Shown piece by piece: positions 9,559 to 18,728 of a DNA stretch of 40,942 nucleotides (its first letter is position 1; each line of letters opens with the position of its first letter). The translations under genes were made by a program, and so were the position numbers. Source of the DNA: Oligoflexia bacterium (lineage in GTDB: Bacteria; Bdellovibrionota; UBA1018; CAIPTA01; JAALKR01); contig JAALKR010000018.1 in NCBI GenBank assembly GCA_011087955.1, forward strand, positions 1 through 40,942, given 5' to 3'. Below the pieces are notes generated by a model that did no database searches, had not been told where the DNA came from, and saw nothing but the letters and a program-made list of their open reading frames with translations.

Positions 9559-10757
9559 TCTTCTTCGAGGTCCGAAGAGTCATAATAGACAAACTCATCG
9601 TTCTTATAGTTTCGTAGCACAACCTTATTGCCTTTGCGCTCTTTTACATACTCTGGAATCAATGGAATTTTTCCGCCACCGCCCGGGCCATCCACTACAT
9701 AGTGAGGAACGGCCATACCGGAAGTCCAACCACGAAGATTCTCGATGATTTCCAATCCTTTCTCTACTGGAGTGCGAAAATGCGAAATCCCCTGAGCCAA
9801 GTCACATTGGAAGATATAATACGGGCGAACCCGCATCATAAGTAATTTATGATTAAGCTCTTTTACAATCCCAGGGTCATCGTTAATGCCTTTTAGCAGC
9901 ACCATCTGGTTATTAATCATACAACCCGCATCTGCAAGGCGAGCACAGGCCTCAAATGCTTCTGCTGTACATTCCTTTGGATGATTGAAATGTGTATGTA
10001 CAAATACTGGCTGATGCTTGCGGATCATCTGAATAAAGTCGTCATTTATTCGTTGTGGGAGCGTAACCATATTCCGCGTCCCGAGGCGAAACACCTCAAT
10101 ATGATCCATGCTCCTTAGCTCGCCCATAATATAATCAAGACGTTCATCACTATTGGACAGAGGATCTCCTCCAGAAATCACGACGTCTCGAATCTCCGGA
10201 TGGTTACGGATATAGTCCAAACCGACTTCCAACTGTTTCTTTTGAGCAGCAGAAGAAGGGTCTGAAACTTTACGCTTACGCGTGCAATGCCGACAATACA
10301 TGGCGCAGTTGTGGGTCGTATAAAAAAGAACACGATCTGGGTAACGGTGCGTGACGCCAGGTACGGGCATATCTTTTTCTTCACCAAGCGGGTCTTCTAA
10401 ATCAGTCACATCAATCGTTAGCTCACCCATCTTCGGCACGGACTGCATACGAATTGGACAATTTGGATCGTCTGGATCCATTAGTGCCGCATAGTAGGGA
10501 GTGATCGACATATTAAACATCTCGACTGAGCCCTCATAGGCTTTTCGCTCATCGTCGGTTACATTGATTACCTTTTCAAGCTGTTCCAGCGTACGCACGC
10601 GATTGCGTTGCTGCCACATCCAGTTGCTCCAGTCTTTCTCCGAAACATCTTGCCAAATTTTGCCTCGATCCACACTCGGGAAACGCTTCGTAATGCGTTC
10701 ATTGACTGGGTTTAAAACTTGTTTAGGTGCTGTTTCCTTTTTTGTATTGCCTACCAT
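9555..10757 (-). CDS. kamA: Lysine 2,3-aminomutase (KamA-type radical SAM/PLP enzyme)
   Basis: The 400-aa protein matches KamA along its length. The radical-SAM cluster motif is CAMYCRHC (C151, C155, C158), and the PLP lysine lies in [16 protein letters not shown] (K363). The two aspartates that bind the lysine amino group in the clostridial enzyme have clear counterparts (D319 in [15 protein letters not shown]356 in VVDGPGGGG), which favours lysine over glutamate as substrate. The product would be L-beta-lysine. No beta-lysine acetyltransferase (AblB) or lysine-fermentation gene is nearby, so its use (osmolyte, EF-P modification or other) is open. A GAGG site lies 7 bp before the ATG. It follows the zinc-ribbon gene by 49 bp on the minus strand. 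Confidence 0.88.
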   Translation of the reverse strand: MVGNTKKETAPKQVLNPVNERITKRFPSVDRGKIWQDVSEKDWSNWMWQQRNRVRTLEQLEKVINVTDDERKAYEGSVEMFNMSITPYYAALMDPDDPNCPIRMQSVPKMGELTIDVTDLEDPLGEEKDMPVPGVTHRYPDRVLFYTTHNCAMYCRHCTRKRKVSDPSSAAQKKQLEVGLDYIRNHPEIRDVVISGGDPLSNSDERLDYIMGELRSMDHIEVFRLGTRNMVTLPQRINDDFIQMIRKHQPVFVHTHFNHPKECTAEAFEACARLADAGCMINNQMVLLKGINDDPGIVKELNHKLLMMRVRPYYIFQCDLAQGISHFRTPVEKGLEIIENLRGWTSGMAVPHYVVDGPGGGGKIPLIPEYVKERKGNKVVLRNYKNDEFVYYDSSDLEED

Positions 10758-10806
10758 GCCGTCACCTCAAGCTGACTGATTTGTGTCAACTTTGTAAACT
10801 GTCCTA

Positions 10807-11235
10807 TTACTTATTATGAGCCAGAATTTTAACGTCGTCCTGGAAAAGAACTTCTACCTTTGTGCTATCCCTGAGCTGCTGAACTACCCCAACGCCAAAC
10901 CTTGGATGCTTTAAAATATCTCCCACGCCAAAATTGGCGGAAATACTATAGGGAACTTCTGCCTTACTCGCGGCCTCTTCCAACTGCCGCTTCCATTCCA
11001 CGTTGCAAGGAATCTGTTCCACTTTCTGCCTAGGCGCACGTTTAGAAGCAATAACCCGAGCCTTTACCGTACCGGCTGATCCTTTCAGGTTTCGAAATCC
11101 ATGAATCGCGTTGCATGTTCGACACTGGCACTTTGCCACTGGGCCTGAATTCCCTTCCTTATGCGCAATAATATTATGCATAAGATCCAGTTTGCATCTG
11201 CCACAATATGCGAGAACCTCTTGCCCAGCCGCCAT
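10807..11235 (-). CDS. Zinc-ribbon protein with C-terminal CarD/Tudor-like segment
   Basis: This 142-aa protein has two CxxC pairs near the N-terminus (YCGRC and CRTC, with CQC between), forming a likely zinc ribbon. A basic Lys/Arg linker follows. The C-terminal module FGVGDILKHPRFGVGVVQQLRDSTKVEVLFQDDVKILAH resembles the small beta-barrel of CarD and the UvrD/PcrA C-terminus, which binds RNA polymerase in those proteins. I do not know a gene name. It has no signal peptide and is likely cytoplasmic. A GAGAGG site is 8 bp before the ATG. It is transcribed divergently from uvrC (75-bp gap) and ahead of kamA. A role linking transcription to repair is attractive but only inferred from the fold and position. 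Confidence 0.7.
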   Translation of the reverse strand: MAAGQEVLAYCGRCKLDLMHNIIAHKEGNSGPVAKCQCRTCNAIHGFRNLKGSAGTVKARVIASKRAPRQKVEQIPCNVEWKRQLEEAASKAEVPYSISANFGVGDILKHPRFGVGVVQQLRDSTKVEVLFQDDVKILAHNK

Positions 11236-11310
11236 AAATTTGCCTCTCTACGTGGAAAGAGTTTTACTATAAAGCACCTAGTAAGTATAGCAAAACCAAT
11301 CGCGGTTATT

Positions 11311-13098
11311 ATGAGTAGATCGACTAGAAAAGAGAAGCTTCTCGAAAAAGCTCGAAAGGTAGACACGGGCCCCGGTGTGTACCGCATGCTAGATAAGAAC
11401 AATCAGATTATATATATTGGCAAAGCCAAAAATCTTCGAATTCGGGTGCGAACATATTTTCAAGAATCAAAAAACCCACACCCCAAAACTGCCTTGCTTG
11501 TTTCCAAGATTCATAGCTTTGAAGTCATTTTGACTGACTCCGAAGCTGAGGCCCTAATTCTTGAAAACATCCTCATTAAAAAACATAAACCCCGCTACAA
11601 TATCCTCTTAAAGGACGATAAATCCTATCCATATCTAATCGTTGATTATAACCACTCCTTCCCTAAACTAGTTTACACTCGAAAATTCCGCCGAACGAAG
11701 GGTATAAAAGTATTTGGACCCTTCGTTAGTGCAGGTGCGATTCGACGCGCTAGCCGTTTCCTTAACCACACATTTAAGCTTCGTGATTGTTCAAATTCTG
11801 AGTTTGCTAATCGGAGCCGCCCTTGCATGAATTTCCAAATTGGAATCTGTAGCGCTCCCTGTACTAATGAAATATCTCAAGAAAATTACAATGCCTGTCT
11901 TGAACAAGCGCTAAGCATATTGACCAGAGGTAGTTCCGCCGCCCTAAAAGACATGGAAGCTCAAATGGATAAATTTTCCGAGGAAATGCTCTATGAAGAA
12001 TCCGCACGAATTCGAGATCAAATCACCGGGCTTCAAGAACTATTAAATGAAGGCGAACAAGTAATCGCCTCAAATAATAAAAACAAGCTCGGTGAGGCAG
12101 ACAAAGATGTAATTGCAATCTATCAAAAAAATTCTGTCGCTGCGATTACTGTAATGTTTGTTCGAGGTGGCCGACTTATTGACCGTATATCCTATGAAAT
12201 CAATTCCATTTCCAATGAAAACGAAGAAGAAATTCTTTCGAGATTTCTAGCTCAGTTTTATCTCACTAGAGACTCCTTACAGTCGGTGGAAGTGGAGACT
12301 GCGCAAGACAATGTATTCCTGCCTGGCACCGAGCTCAATGCAATTCCATCAGAAATTTTAATCTCCAAAAAAATTCCCGATTTGGAATTATTCCAAGAGA
12401 GTTTTGCAAACCTTGGTATCAAGGCTCGCTTGAAAACCCCCAGTCGTGGCAGTAAAGCTGAGCTTATTTCCATGGCAGAAAAAAATGCGAAAGAAAACTG
12501 CCTAGAATACCTCAACCAATCGGAAGACATATATCGAACCCTTGGTGAGCTCAAGACACGCCTCAAACTGCAAAACTATCCGCGACGTATTGAATGTTTT
12601 GATGTTTCCAATTTAGGGGACACCGGCATTGTAGCCTCACGAGTTACTTTCATCGAAGGCAAACCTGATAAAACTCTTTATCGACGATACAAGATGAAGA
12701 CAGTCACAACACAAAATGACTTTGAAGCTATGCGTGAGGCTCTAACCCGCAGACTAACTCGTTCTAGTAACTACAATTTTAGTGAAGATAAGGAAGACTT
12801 ACCTGACCTGTTGATTGTCGATGGTGGTAAAGGACAACTTTCGATGGCCGTAGAGGTATTGAAAGAACTGGACATAACGGGCATCGATTTGGTCTCACTT
12901 GCAAAGTCAAAGACGAACCGTAATTTTAAGGGTGATGACATAGTAAAAACCCAGGAAAGAGTATTTAAACCAGGCAGAATGAACCCTATTGGATTGAGGG
13001 ATGGTTCTGGCATTTGCAAGCTAATGCAAAGAGTCCGAAATGAAGCACACCGATTTGCTATCGCATTTCAACGATCTCAAAGAAAAATTAGCAACTAG
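11311..13098 (+). CDS. uvrC: UvrABC system protein C, lacking the C-terminal HhH domain
   Basis: UvrC makes both incisions in excision repair. The start is taken at ATG 11311 (MSRSTRKEKL), since the 50 extra residues of the ORF-track start run into the divergent gene and are not UvrC-like. The order is a GIY-YIG nuclease (GPGVYRML...IIYIGKAKNLR, about 20-95), a UVR helix pair (MLYEESARIRDQITGLQ, about 225-245), then the RNase H-like nuclease with DVSNLGDTG, LIVDGGKGQL and NEAHRFAI. The protein (595 aa) ends at FAIAFQRSQRKISN, where family members normally continue for ~60 residues into a tandem helix-hairpin-helix domain. I found no HhH sequence in other frames before the convergent gene starts, so the domain appears truly missing. 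Confidence 0.95.
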   Translation: MSRSTRKEKLLEKARKVDTGPGVYRMLDKNNQIIYIGKAKNLRIRVRTYFQESKNPHPKTALLVSKIHSFEVILTDSEAEALILENILIKKHKPRYNILLKDDKSYPYLIVDYNHSFPKLVYTRKFRRTKGIKVFGPFVSAGAIRRASRFLNHTFKLRDCSNSEFANRSRPCMNFQIGICSAPCTNEISQENYNACLEQALSILTRGSSAALKDMEAQMDKFSEEMLYEESARIRDQITGLQELLNEGEQVIASNNKNKLGEADKDVIAIYQKNSVAAITVMFVRGGRLIDRISYEINSISNENEEEILSRFLAQFYLTRDSLQSVEVETAQDNVFLPGTELNAIPSEILISKKIPDLELFQESFANLGIKARLKTPSRGSKAELISMAEKNAKENCLEYLNQSEDIYRTLGELKTRLKLQNYPRRIECFDVSNLGDTGIVASRVTFIEGKPDKTLYRRYKMKTVTTQNDFEAMREALTRRLTRSSNYNFSEDKEDLPDLLIVDGGKGQLSMAVEVLKELDITGIDLVSLAKSKTNRNFKGDDIVKTQERVFKPGRMNPIGLRDGSGICKLMQRVRNEAHRFAIAFQRSQRKISN

Positions 13099-13109
13099 TA
13101 CAACTAATG

Positions 13110-13352
13110 CTAGTGCAGACTCTGCAGTCCTTTTCGAGCTCGATAGTTGCATTCATGGCAACGAACCACTTCATTCGTCGCCATATTCGTAAAGTCCGCA
13201 AAATAACTGAATTGAAGCTGTGAAGCACATACTGGGCAAGTTTCCAACTGCCGGATAACCTCATCTTTGCTGCTCGTTGGGCTAACATAGGGTTGAAGCC
13301 CTTCGAGTTCAGCCTGAAGATCAGAATCACTGAAATCTTCCAAATCCTTCAT
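13110..13352 (-). CDS. Small zinc-ribbon protein
   Basis: The 80-aa protein has an acidic N-terminal half (MKDLEDFSDSDLQAELEGL) and a two-CxxC zinc ribbon (TCPVCASQL and RCHECNYRA) spaced by about 27 residues. I do not recognise a named family. It ends 11 bp from the convergent uvrC stop. The overlapping 80-aa minus ORF 13088-13330 is a frame shadow. Position between uvrC and a UDG-like gene hints at a nucleic-acid role, which is inference. Confidence 0.65.
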   Translation of the reverse strand: MKDLEDFSDSDLQAELEGLQPYVSPTSSKDEVIRQLETCPVCASQLQFSYFADFTNMATNEVVRCHECNYRARKGLQSLH

Positions 13353-13470
13353 TCCACATGCCCCCCTTGCCTATGTAGCCTATATGAAGCATGTCGTCGT
13401 ATATCGCTTGGCTCTTTAGAAGAAAAATTGAAGGTTGCACCTTCCACCGAAACAACGTAGAAAAGTTGTG

Positions 13471-14154
13471 ATGAATTCATCGAATACAGTCTCTAACCCT
13501 GGAAAAATTCACTCCGATTTAGAGCAAATATTGCAATGGAGTTTTCGCGGCCTGACAGATCTGATGCTACCGCCAGCAAAGGGCAAAAATTTCGGCGCCT
13601 CTCAGACGATTTCGCTTTCAGAATTTACGAATGCGACAAAAAACTGTCAGAGTTGCGGCTTACACGCCGGTCGCAAGCGTGTAGTACTTGGCACCGGCAA
13701 TGAGTCAGCTCGATTAATGATTGTGCTACCGGCCCCAAGCATGGAAACGGAGTCGAATGATTATCCTTATTCTGGAACTTCGGCAAAGCTGCTGCGGAAA
13801 ATGATTCAAGCTATAAACTTAAACCTAGCGGAAGTTTATTCGACCCCGGTTTTGAAATGCGCTCCAAGAAAAGGGCGCAGCATAAGTGATGCGGAAATTT
13901 TAGAATGCCAGCAACACCTCCAAAAAGAGATTCAGATTGTAAAGCCTGAATTTATCTTGAGTATGGGTGAACTAGCTGCTCGTACACTACTGCGAACCGA
14001 TGCAAACTTGGGAAGCCTTCGTGGCAATTGGGAGCTTTTTCTGAATATACCACTCTTATGTACCTGGGAAGCGGAGCTTTTGCTAAACAGCCCGGACAGA
14101 AAGCGAGAAGCCTGGGCAGATTTGAAAATGCTTATGGCTAGAATGAGACCATGA
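13471..14154 (+). CDS. Uracil-DNA glycosylase family 4-like Fe-S protein with degenerate active-site motifs
   Basis: Counting from ATG 13471 (227 aa), the fold and spacing match family 4/5 uracil-DNA glycosylases. All four Fe-S cluster cysteines are in place: C59 and C62 (NCQSCGL), C130 (VLKCAPRKGR) and C146 (ILECQQHL). The catalytic motifs are not. Motif A, usually GEGPG or GEAPG with a following acidic residue, reads LPAPSMETE (86-94), and motif B, usually HPSxLLR, reads EAELLLN (200-206). It may be an inactive DNA-binding paralogue or have a changed chemistry. The ORF track starts at TTG 13435, but the ATG at 13471 is preferred. Its end overlaps the nfeD start by 4 bp (ATGA). Confidence 0.75.
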   Translation: MNSSNTVSNPGKIHSDLEQILQWSFRGLTDLMLPPAKGKNFGASQTISLSEFTNATKNCQSCGLHAGRKRVVLGTGNESARLMIVLPAPSMETESNDYPYSGTSAKLLRKMIQAINLNLAEVYSTPVLKCAPRKGRSISDAEILECQQHLQKEIQIVKPEFILSMGELAARTLLRTDANLGSLRGNWELFLNIPLLCTWEAELLLNSPDRKREAWADLKMLMARMRP

Positions 14155-15731
14155 TGCGATCAAGCAATCTACTATTTATTCTCCTCGCTTCATCCATTTT
14201 TGCTTTTTATCCTCTTGCCTACGCAGAGGAAGAGAGCCCAGGAAAAAGTATCATCGATAGAGTTGTGGAAAAATTTAAAGCGGGCGCGAATCCAAAAGAT
14301 AAAAATCAAGATCAGGCTAAAAAAGCAAAGAAAAAATCCCAGCAAAGCAGCAAGGACGTTGTTAAAAAACTTCCACCTCTGATTAAATTCAATAAACAAT
14401 ATCTGAAGTCAATCAAGAGTGGTGTGACTGTTCTTTCCGAAAAAGCGTTCAATGACTTGGCTGTCGTGCCGGCCATCAAGCCAATATCCTATATTGTCAT
14501 GGACGGGACGATAAATCCTGGTAACGCCTCGTTTGTAGAAACCTCAATCAAGCATGCCAAGGAAAAAGGGCACCAGGCCCTTATCATGCGAATGGACACG
14601 CCAGGTGGGCTTCTTTCGAGTACAAGGGATATTGTTCGTTATATTTCTGAGGCTAAAATTCCAGTCATTGTCTTCGTCCATCCAGGTGGAGCAAGAGCTA
14701 CTAGTGCTGGAGCTATTATTTCAATTGCCTCTCATGTCGTGGCTATGTCACCAGGAACAAATATCGGGGCTGCTGCCCCGGTAGCTACTGGTAAGAACCT
14801 CGAAGGAGACTTGCAGAAAAAAGCCAAAAATGATACGGCTGCAATGGTGAAGGCTCAGTCGAATTTGCGCGGACGAAATACCAAAATGGCGGAGCTTATT
14901 GTACGTGAATCATCTTCATTAACTGCTGAAGAGGCTAAAACGCAAAAGCTCATTGAATATACACCATCAAATGTGGATGACCTACTTCGGTCCTTGCATC
15001 GAAATCAGATTCGGATGACTAAAGATGGTGCCAGTGTTGTACTGAATACGGCGGGACTTACTGAGAGCTCTTTGGTTCGTCTTAAAATGAACGCATCCCA
15101 AAAATTTCTTCACCTTGTTGCCAATCCAAATATTAGCACTCTTCTCATGGCATTTGGCGGAATGGGACTTTATGCAGAGATATCCAGTGGATTTACACTC
15201 TTATTCCCTGGTGTCTTTGGAGTCATTTGCTTAATCTTGGCTTTTGTTTCTTTACAGACCCTTCCTATAAACGTTGGGGGGTTGATCCTTTTTGGTCTGG
15301 GTATGGTCTTGATCATGGCCGAGGCATTCGTCTCGACCTTTGGCCTGCTTTCCCTCGGTGGAATAATCTCTCTTGGAATTGGCGCCCTGTTCCTCGTGGA
15401 CACAACTAAGTCAGATATACAGGTATCCATGAGCATAATTGCTCCAATACTTGCTGCCCTAGCTATCATCATGGGTCTAGTTTCTTATATTATTGCCCGC
15501 GACCGAAAGTCCTCGACCAATTCTTCTTTTGATCCGCTATTGGGTAAGAATGCCACCATTCTTGAAATATCTGACGATGGTAGAACAGGTAAAGCATTCG
15601 TTCAGGGTGAAATTTGGCAATTCCGCTCAAATGAGCCCTTTTCTGCTGAAGACATTGGCGTAGTCAAAGGCCAGGATGGAATGATTTTAGAAATAGAAAG
15701 GTATAGAAAGGAAATAACATGCAAAGTTTAA
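14151..15731 (+). CDS. nfeD: NfeD-type membrane-bound ClpP-class serine protease
   Basis: This is a long-form NfeD (NfeD1b type). A signal peptide (about 1-25, ending PLAYA) leads to a Lys/Gln-rich linker, then a ClpP-like serine protease domain (about 105-290) with DTPGG, the catalytic Ser in ATSAGAII and a candidate catalytic Lys in KKAKND. Several membrane helices follow (about 325-460), and a C-terminal OB-fold NfeD domain ([26 protein letters not shown]). Family members are paired with stomatin-like proteins and cleave such partners in Pyrococcus. The slipin gene overlaps this stop by 13 bp, and the start overlaps the UDG-like gene, so the three are translationally coupled. Confidence 0.9.
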   Translation: MMRSSNLLFILLASSIFAFYPLAYAEEESPGKSIIDRVVEKFKAGANPKDKNQDQAKKAKKKSQQSSKDVVKKLPPLIKFNKQYLKSIKSGVTVLSEKAFNDLAVVPAIKPISYIVMDGTINPGNASFVETSIKHAKEKGHQALIMRMDTPGGLLSSTRDIVRYISEAKIPVIVFVHPGGARATSAGAIISIASHVVAMSPGTNIGAAAPVATGKNLEGDLQKKAKNDTAAMVKAQSNLRGRNTKMAELIVRESSSLTAEEAKTQKLIEYTPSNVDDLLRSLHRNQIRMTKDGASVVLNTAGLTESSLVRLKMNASQKFLHLVANPNISTLLMAFGGMGLYAEISSGFTLLFPGVFGVICLILAFVSLQTLPINVGGLILFGLGMVLIMAEAFVSTFGLLSLGGIISLGIGALFLVDTTKSDIQVSMSIIAPILAALAIIMGLVSYIIARDRKSSTNSSFDPLLGKNATILEISDDGRTGKAFVQGEIWQFRSNEPFSAEDIGVVKGQDGMILEIERYRKEITCKV

Positions 15732-16489
15732 TTGAGAATAGTGAGAGCTATTTAATTTTTTTCGTCCTTGTATTCATGTTCCTCGCGAGCATGGTCAAAA
15801 TTTTAAATGAATACGAACGAGGAGTAGTATTCCGACTTGGTAAAGCACTACCGAACCCCAAGGGCCCAGGCGTCGTGCTAATTATCCCTTTAATTGACCG
15901 AATGGTTCGAATTGATCTACGTACGGTGACTTTTGACGTTCCCGCGCAAGATATCATTTCTAAAGACAACGTTACATTGAAAGTGAATGCGGTAATCTAT
16001 TTCCGTGTAACTAACCCTTTGAAGTCAGTGATTTCAGTTGAAAACTATATGTATGCAACATCTCAACTAGCACAAACCACGCTAAGGTCTGTGCTCGGTG
16101 AGGTAGACCTCGATCAGCTTTTGATGGATCGAACCACTATCAACCAAAAGCTACAAGCTATCCTAGATGAGCATACGGAAGGGTGGGGGATTAAAGTCGC
16201 TACCGTGGAAGTGAAGCAAATTGATCTTCCAATGGAAATGCAACGAGCAATGGCAAAGCAAGCAGAAGCGGAACGAGAACGACGTGCTAGCGTTATTGCT
16301 GCTGAAGGCGAATTTCAAGCTGCAAAGCAACTAGCTGCAGCTGCTGAGACAATGGGTAAGCAAGAGCTCACCTTGCAACTTCGTTACTTGCAGACACTCA
16401 AAGAGGTAGCCTCCTCAGAAGGGAATACCACTACCGTGTTTCCTTTCCCGACGGAGTTCTTAAAGACTTTCGCCTCCATAAGTAAATAA
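15719..16489 (+). CDS. Slipin (stomatin-like SPFH protein)
   Basis: A 256-aa SPFH/band-7 protein. One N-terminal membrane helix (about 10-28) is followed by the SPFH domain, with [60 protein letters not shown] typical of bacterial slipin (YbbK/stomatin type rather than HflK/C). An Ala/Glu-rich coiled-coil ([31 protein letters not shown]) allows ring assembly. It lies directly after nfeD with an AAAGGA site before its ATG. The pair probably maintains membrane microdomains or membrane-protein quality, based on the family. Confidence 0.93.
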   Translation: MQSLIENSESYLIFFVLVFMFLASMVKILNEYERGVVFRLGKALPNPKGPGVVLIIPLIDRMVRIDLRTVTFDVPAQDIISKDNVTLKVNAVIYFRVTNPLKSVISVENYMYATSQLAQTTLRSVLGEVDLDQLLMDRTTINQKLQAILDEHTEGWGIKVATVEVKQIDLPMEMQRAMAKQAEAERERRASVIAAEGEFQAAKQLAAAAETMGKQELTLQLRYLQTLKEVASSEGNTTTVFPFPTEFLKTFASISK

Positions 16490-16502
16490 AATTCGGCTAA
16501 CT

Positions 16503-16532
16503 ATCATCGAATGCCTCAGCTAATTCGGTGAT
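16503..16532. terminator. Hairpin between slipin and spoIID-like genes
   Basis: ATCATCGAAT and ATTCGGTGAT form a 10-bp stem (one G-U pair) around GCCTCAGCTA, 13 bp after the slipin stop. It lacks a following T-run, so it could be a weak terminator or an mRNA-end stabiliser. Confidence 0.4.
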
Positions 16533-16543
16533 ATGATGGGGGA

Positions 16544-17734
16544 ATGCTCCACGGATGGTGTGCTTGGCTCTGGATTGGGTTTGGGTTTCTACAAGTTAGT
16601 CTTTCTACGGCTGCGCCTACATCGCCAAAGGCGCCTAGAGCCGTAAAGGCAGCAAAGGCCCTTACAACGGACAGCCAATTTATTCGCGTCCATGTAAAAC
16701 GTGGCAAGCAAGTTAATATTTCTGGCTACGGACTAAATATTGATTCTAGAATTAGATTCAATCAATACAAGAAATTCAAACTTCGATGTGACAGCGAAAA
16801 AAAAAACGGGGAAATAGTTATAAAGAGCCTTGGGCGCTTTCGTTCTCCTCTCGAGTTTCGCTCTAAGAGTGGCTTTTTATTCGTAAGTGGCAAACCTTAT
16901 CGGAAACTTCTTCGGGTAATTGCGAAGAAAAAAAAATGCATCGTTGTTAATATTAGCCCACTCGAACGATACATTGCCGGTGTGGTAGCAAAAGAAATGC
17001 ACCCCGCCTGGCCGATGGAGGCACTAAAAGCACAAGCTGTCGCCGCCCGATCCTATGCAATTGCAAACATGAAAAAACCCCGCTATAGCGATTATGACCT
17101 CGTCAGTACGACGATGGATCAAGTATATACAGGCGCAACAGGAGAAGACTCCAGAACACTATTAGCCGCTCGTGCAACTAGAGGCTTAGTGCTGAGAGAA
17201 AGAAGGGAGGTTCTACGCGCCTACTACCATTCCCATTGCGGCGGGCGAACGGACATACCTAAAAACGTCTGGGGGAGATCTGAATCCGGATACATCTCGG
17301 TTTCATGCCCGTTTCATAAAAGGCATCAACCACAGAGTGTATGGCGACACGAACTTCCAAAATCATTTTTACAAAGAAAACTTAAGTCATTGGCGTCTGT
17401 TTTACCTCAGTCATTTCGGGAACTCGCCAACCTACGAGTTTCTAAGAACTTTAATTCTAACCGAGTAGTAACTGTAACAATGGCTGACGACCGAGGAAAT
17501 TCGTTGGAACTTGAGGCTAATCATTTTCGAAAAATCATTGGTAATGGACTCCTAAAGAGTACAAAGTTCCACATCATTGACCGTAAAGATTCTATTGAAT
17601 TTAAAGGCTCTGGTTTTGGGCATGGGGTTGGTCTCTGCCAATACGGCTCTAAAGAGATGGCAGAGCGAGGCAAGAATTTCAAATCAATTCTCAAGCATTA
17701 CTATCCACTCGCTAGTCTAAGAAAATTGTATTAG
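16544..17734 (+). CDS. SpoIID/LytB-domain protein, probable exported peptidoglycan lytic enzyme
   Basis: The 396-aa protein begins with a signal peptide (GWCAWLWIGFGFLQVSLSTAA). The SpoIID domain shows PLERYIAGVVAKEMHPAWPMEALKAQAVAARSYAI, with the Glu used by SpoIID to cut peptidoglycan glycan strands, then HSHCGGRTD and the C-terminal GSGFGHGVGLCQYGSKEMAERGKNFKSILKHYYP. In Bacillus, SpoIID is a lytic transglycosylase of engulfment; in non-sporulating diderms homologues are likely denuded-glycan or septal peptidoglycan enzymes. It is likely periplasmic. The GGGGGA just before the ATG is closer than ideal, but no better start is in frame. The aminotransferase gene follows by 25 bp. Confidence 0.85.
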   Translation: MLHGWCAWLWIGFGFLQVSLSTAAPTSPKAPRAVKAAKALTTDSQFIRVHVKRGKQVNISGYGLNIDSRIRFNQYKKFKLRCDSEKKNGEIVIKSLGRFRSPLEFRSKSGFLFVSGKPYRKLLRVIAKKKKCIVVNISPLERYIAGVVAKEMHPAWPMEALKAQAVAARSYAIANMKKPRYSDYDLVSTTMDQVYTGATGEDSRTLLAARATRGLVLRERREVLRAYYHSHCGGRTDIPKNVWGRSESGYISVSCPFHKRHQPQSVWRHELPKSFLQRKLKSLASVLPQSFRELANLRVSKNFNSNRVVTVTMADDRGNSLELEANHFRKIIGNGLLKSTKFHIIDRKDSIEFKGSGFGHGVGLCQYGSKEMAERGKNFKSILKHYYPLASLRKLY

Positions 17735-17759
17735 GGGAGACAGGCCCTAGGCTAACACT

Positions 17760-18671
17760 ATGAAAAGCACAGCAAACGTCAACGGAATAATCTCACCGGC
17801 CGAAGAGGCAAAAATCTCCATTTTGGATCGCGGCTTTTTGTACGGCGACTCCATTTATGAAGTTTTTCGTACCTATAATGGCGTTCCTTACCTCTATGCC
17901 GAACATGCAGATCGATTTGAGAATTCTGCACGACTGGCACAAATGAAGTTGTCGCAGACTCGTGAACAAATTCATAAGGAAATTTCGAAGACTATTGAGG
18001 CATCTGGCGCGAAAAAAGGCGACGACGTCTATGTTCGCTATACAATTACTCGTGGTTCCGGGCCAATTGACCTAGATCCAAATCGAAGCCCTTCCACTAG
18101 TTTCATTATTTTGGTGAAGCCCATTCCGGAGTGGCCACAAGGCTCATATTCTATTGGAGTGAACTTAGCTATCCCTAATATTCGAAGAAACTCTAGCCAG
18201 ACCCTGGAGCCAAACATTAAGGGGGGAAATTATCTAAACAACGTTTTAGCAGTTGGGGAAGCAAAGGCAATGGGGGCAGACGACGCACTTATGCTAAACC
18301 TCAATGAGAAGCTCACTGAATGCTCGAATTCAAATATTTTTTTTGTCTTCAACAGCTATGTCATCACTCCCGCGCTAGCTTCCGGCAATTTGGATGGCAC
18401 GAGTAAACGAATCGTAGCAAAAGTTTGTGAGGCGAATCATATTTCCTACGAAGAGCGAGAGCTATCTGCAGAAAACATCCTCCCAGCAACAGAGTGTTTT
18501 ATTACTAGCGCCACTAGAGAGGTGATGCCAGTCAGAAGTATACAATTACCTGACGGGAAAAAAGTGGCGTTCCCTGAAGGTGGCGGAGAAATGACGAAGA
18601 AACTGCAACACCTATACAATGCCTATATTCAAAAATACGTAGAAGATCATTGGTCCGAAGCATTCTACTGA
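17760..18671 (+). CDS. Class IV aminotransferase (branched-chain or D-amino-acid type)
   Basis: A 303-aa fold-type IV PLP enzyme. ISILDRGFLYGDSIYEVFRTYNGVPYLYAEHADRF is the class signature; the PLP lysine is K154 in PNIKGGNYLNNVLA and the cofactor Glu is E187 in LTECSNSNIF, matching IlvE K159 and E193. LDGTSKRIV and CFITSATREVMPV line the phosphate and substrate pockets. The family includes branched-chain aminotransferase, D-alanine aminotransferase and aminodeoxychorismate lyase; sequence features favour an IlvE-like role in valine, leucine and isoleucine synthesis, but substrate is not certain. No other ilv genes are in the window. Confidence 0.85.
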   Translation: MKSTANVNGIISPAEEAKISILDRGFLYGDSIYEVFRTYNGVPYLYAEHADRFENSARLAQMKLSQTREQIHKEISKTIEASGAKKGDDVYVRYTITRGSGPIDLDPNRSPSTSFIILVKPIPEWPQGSYSIGVNLAIPNIRRNSSQTLEPNIKGGNYLNNVLAVGEAKAMGADDALMLNLNEKLTECSNSNIFFVFNSYVITPALASGNLDGTSKRIVAKVCEANHISYEERELSAENILPATECFITSATREVMPVRSIQLPDGKKVAFPEGGGEMTKKLQHLYNAYIQKYVEDHWSEAFY

Positions 18672-18685
18672 GTCTTACTGGAGCT

Positions 18686-18709
18686 GTAGAAATACAGGTA
18701 GAAATACAA
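18686..18709 (+). repeat. 12-bp tandem duplication
   Basis: GTAGAAATACAG (18686-18697) is repeated as GTAGAAATACAA (18698-18709), 11 of 12 identical. It lies in the 146-bp leader between the aminotransferase and the secreted protein. Confidence 0.7.
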
Positions 18710-18728
18710 CCTCTGCCCCTATTTTTCT

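Noticed and set aside
13050-13110. Frameshift hiding a UvrC HhH domain
   Set aside because: I read the other two frames to the convergent gene; none encodes the GIGP-type hairpins expected.
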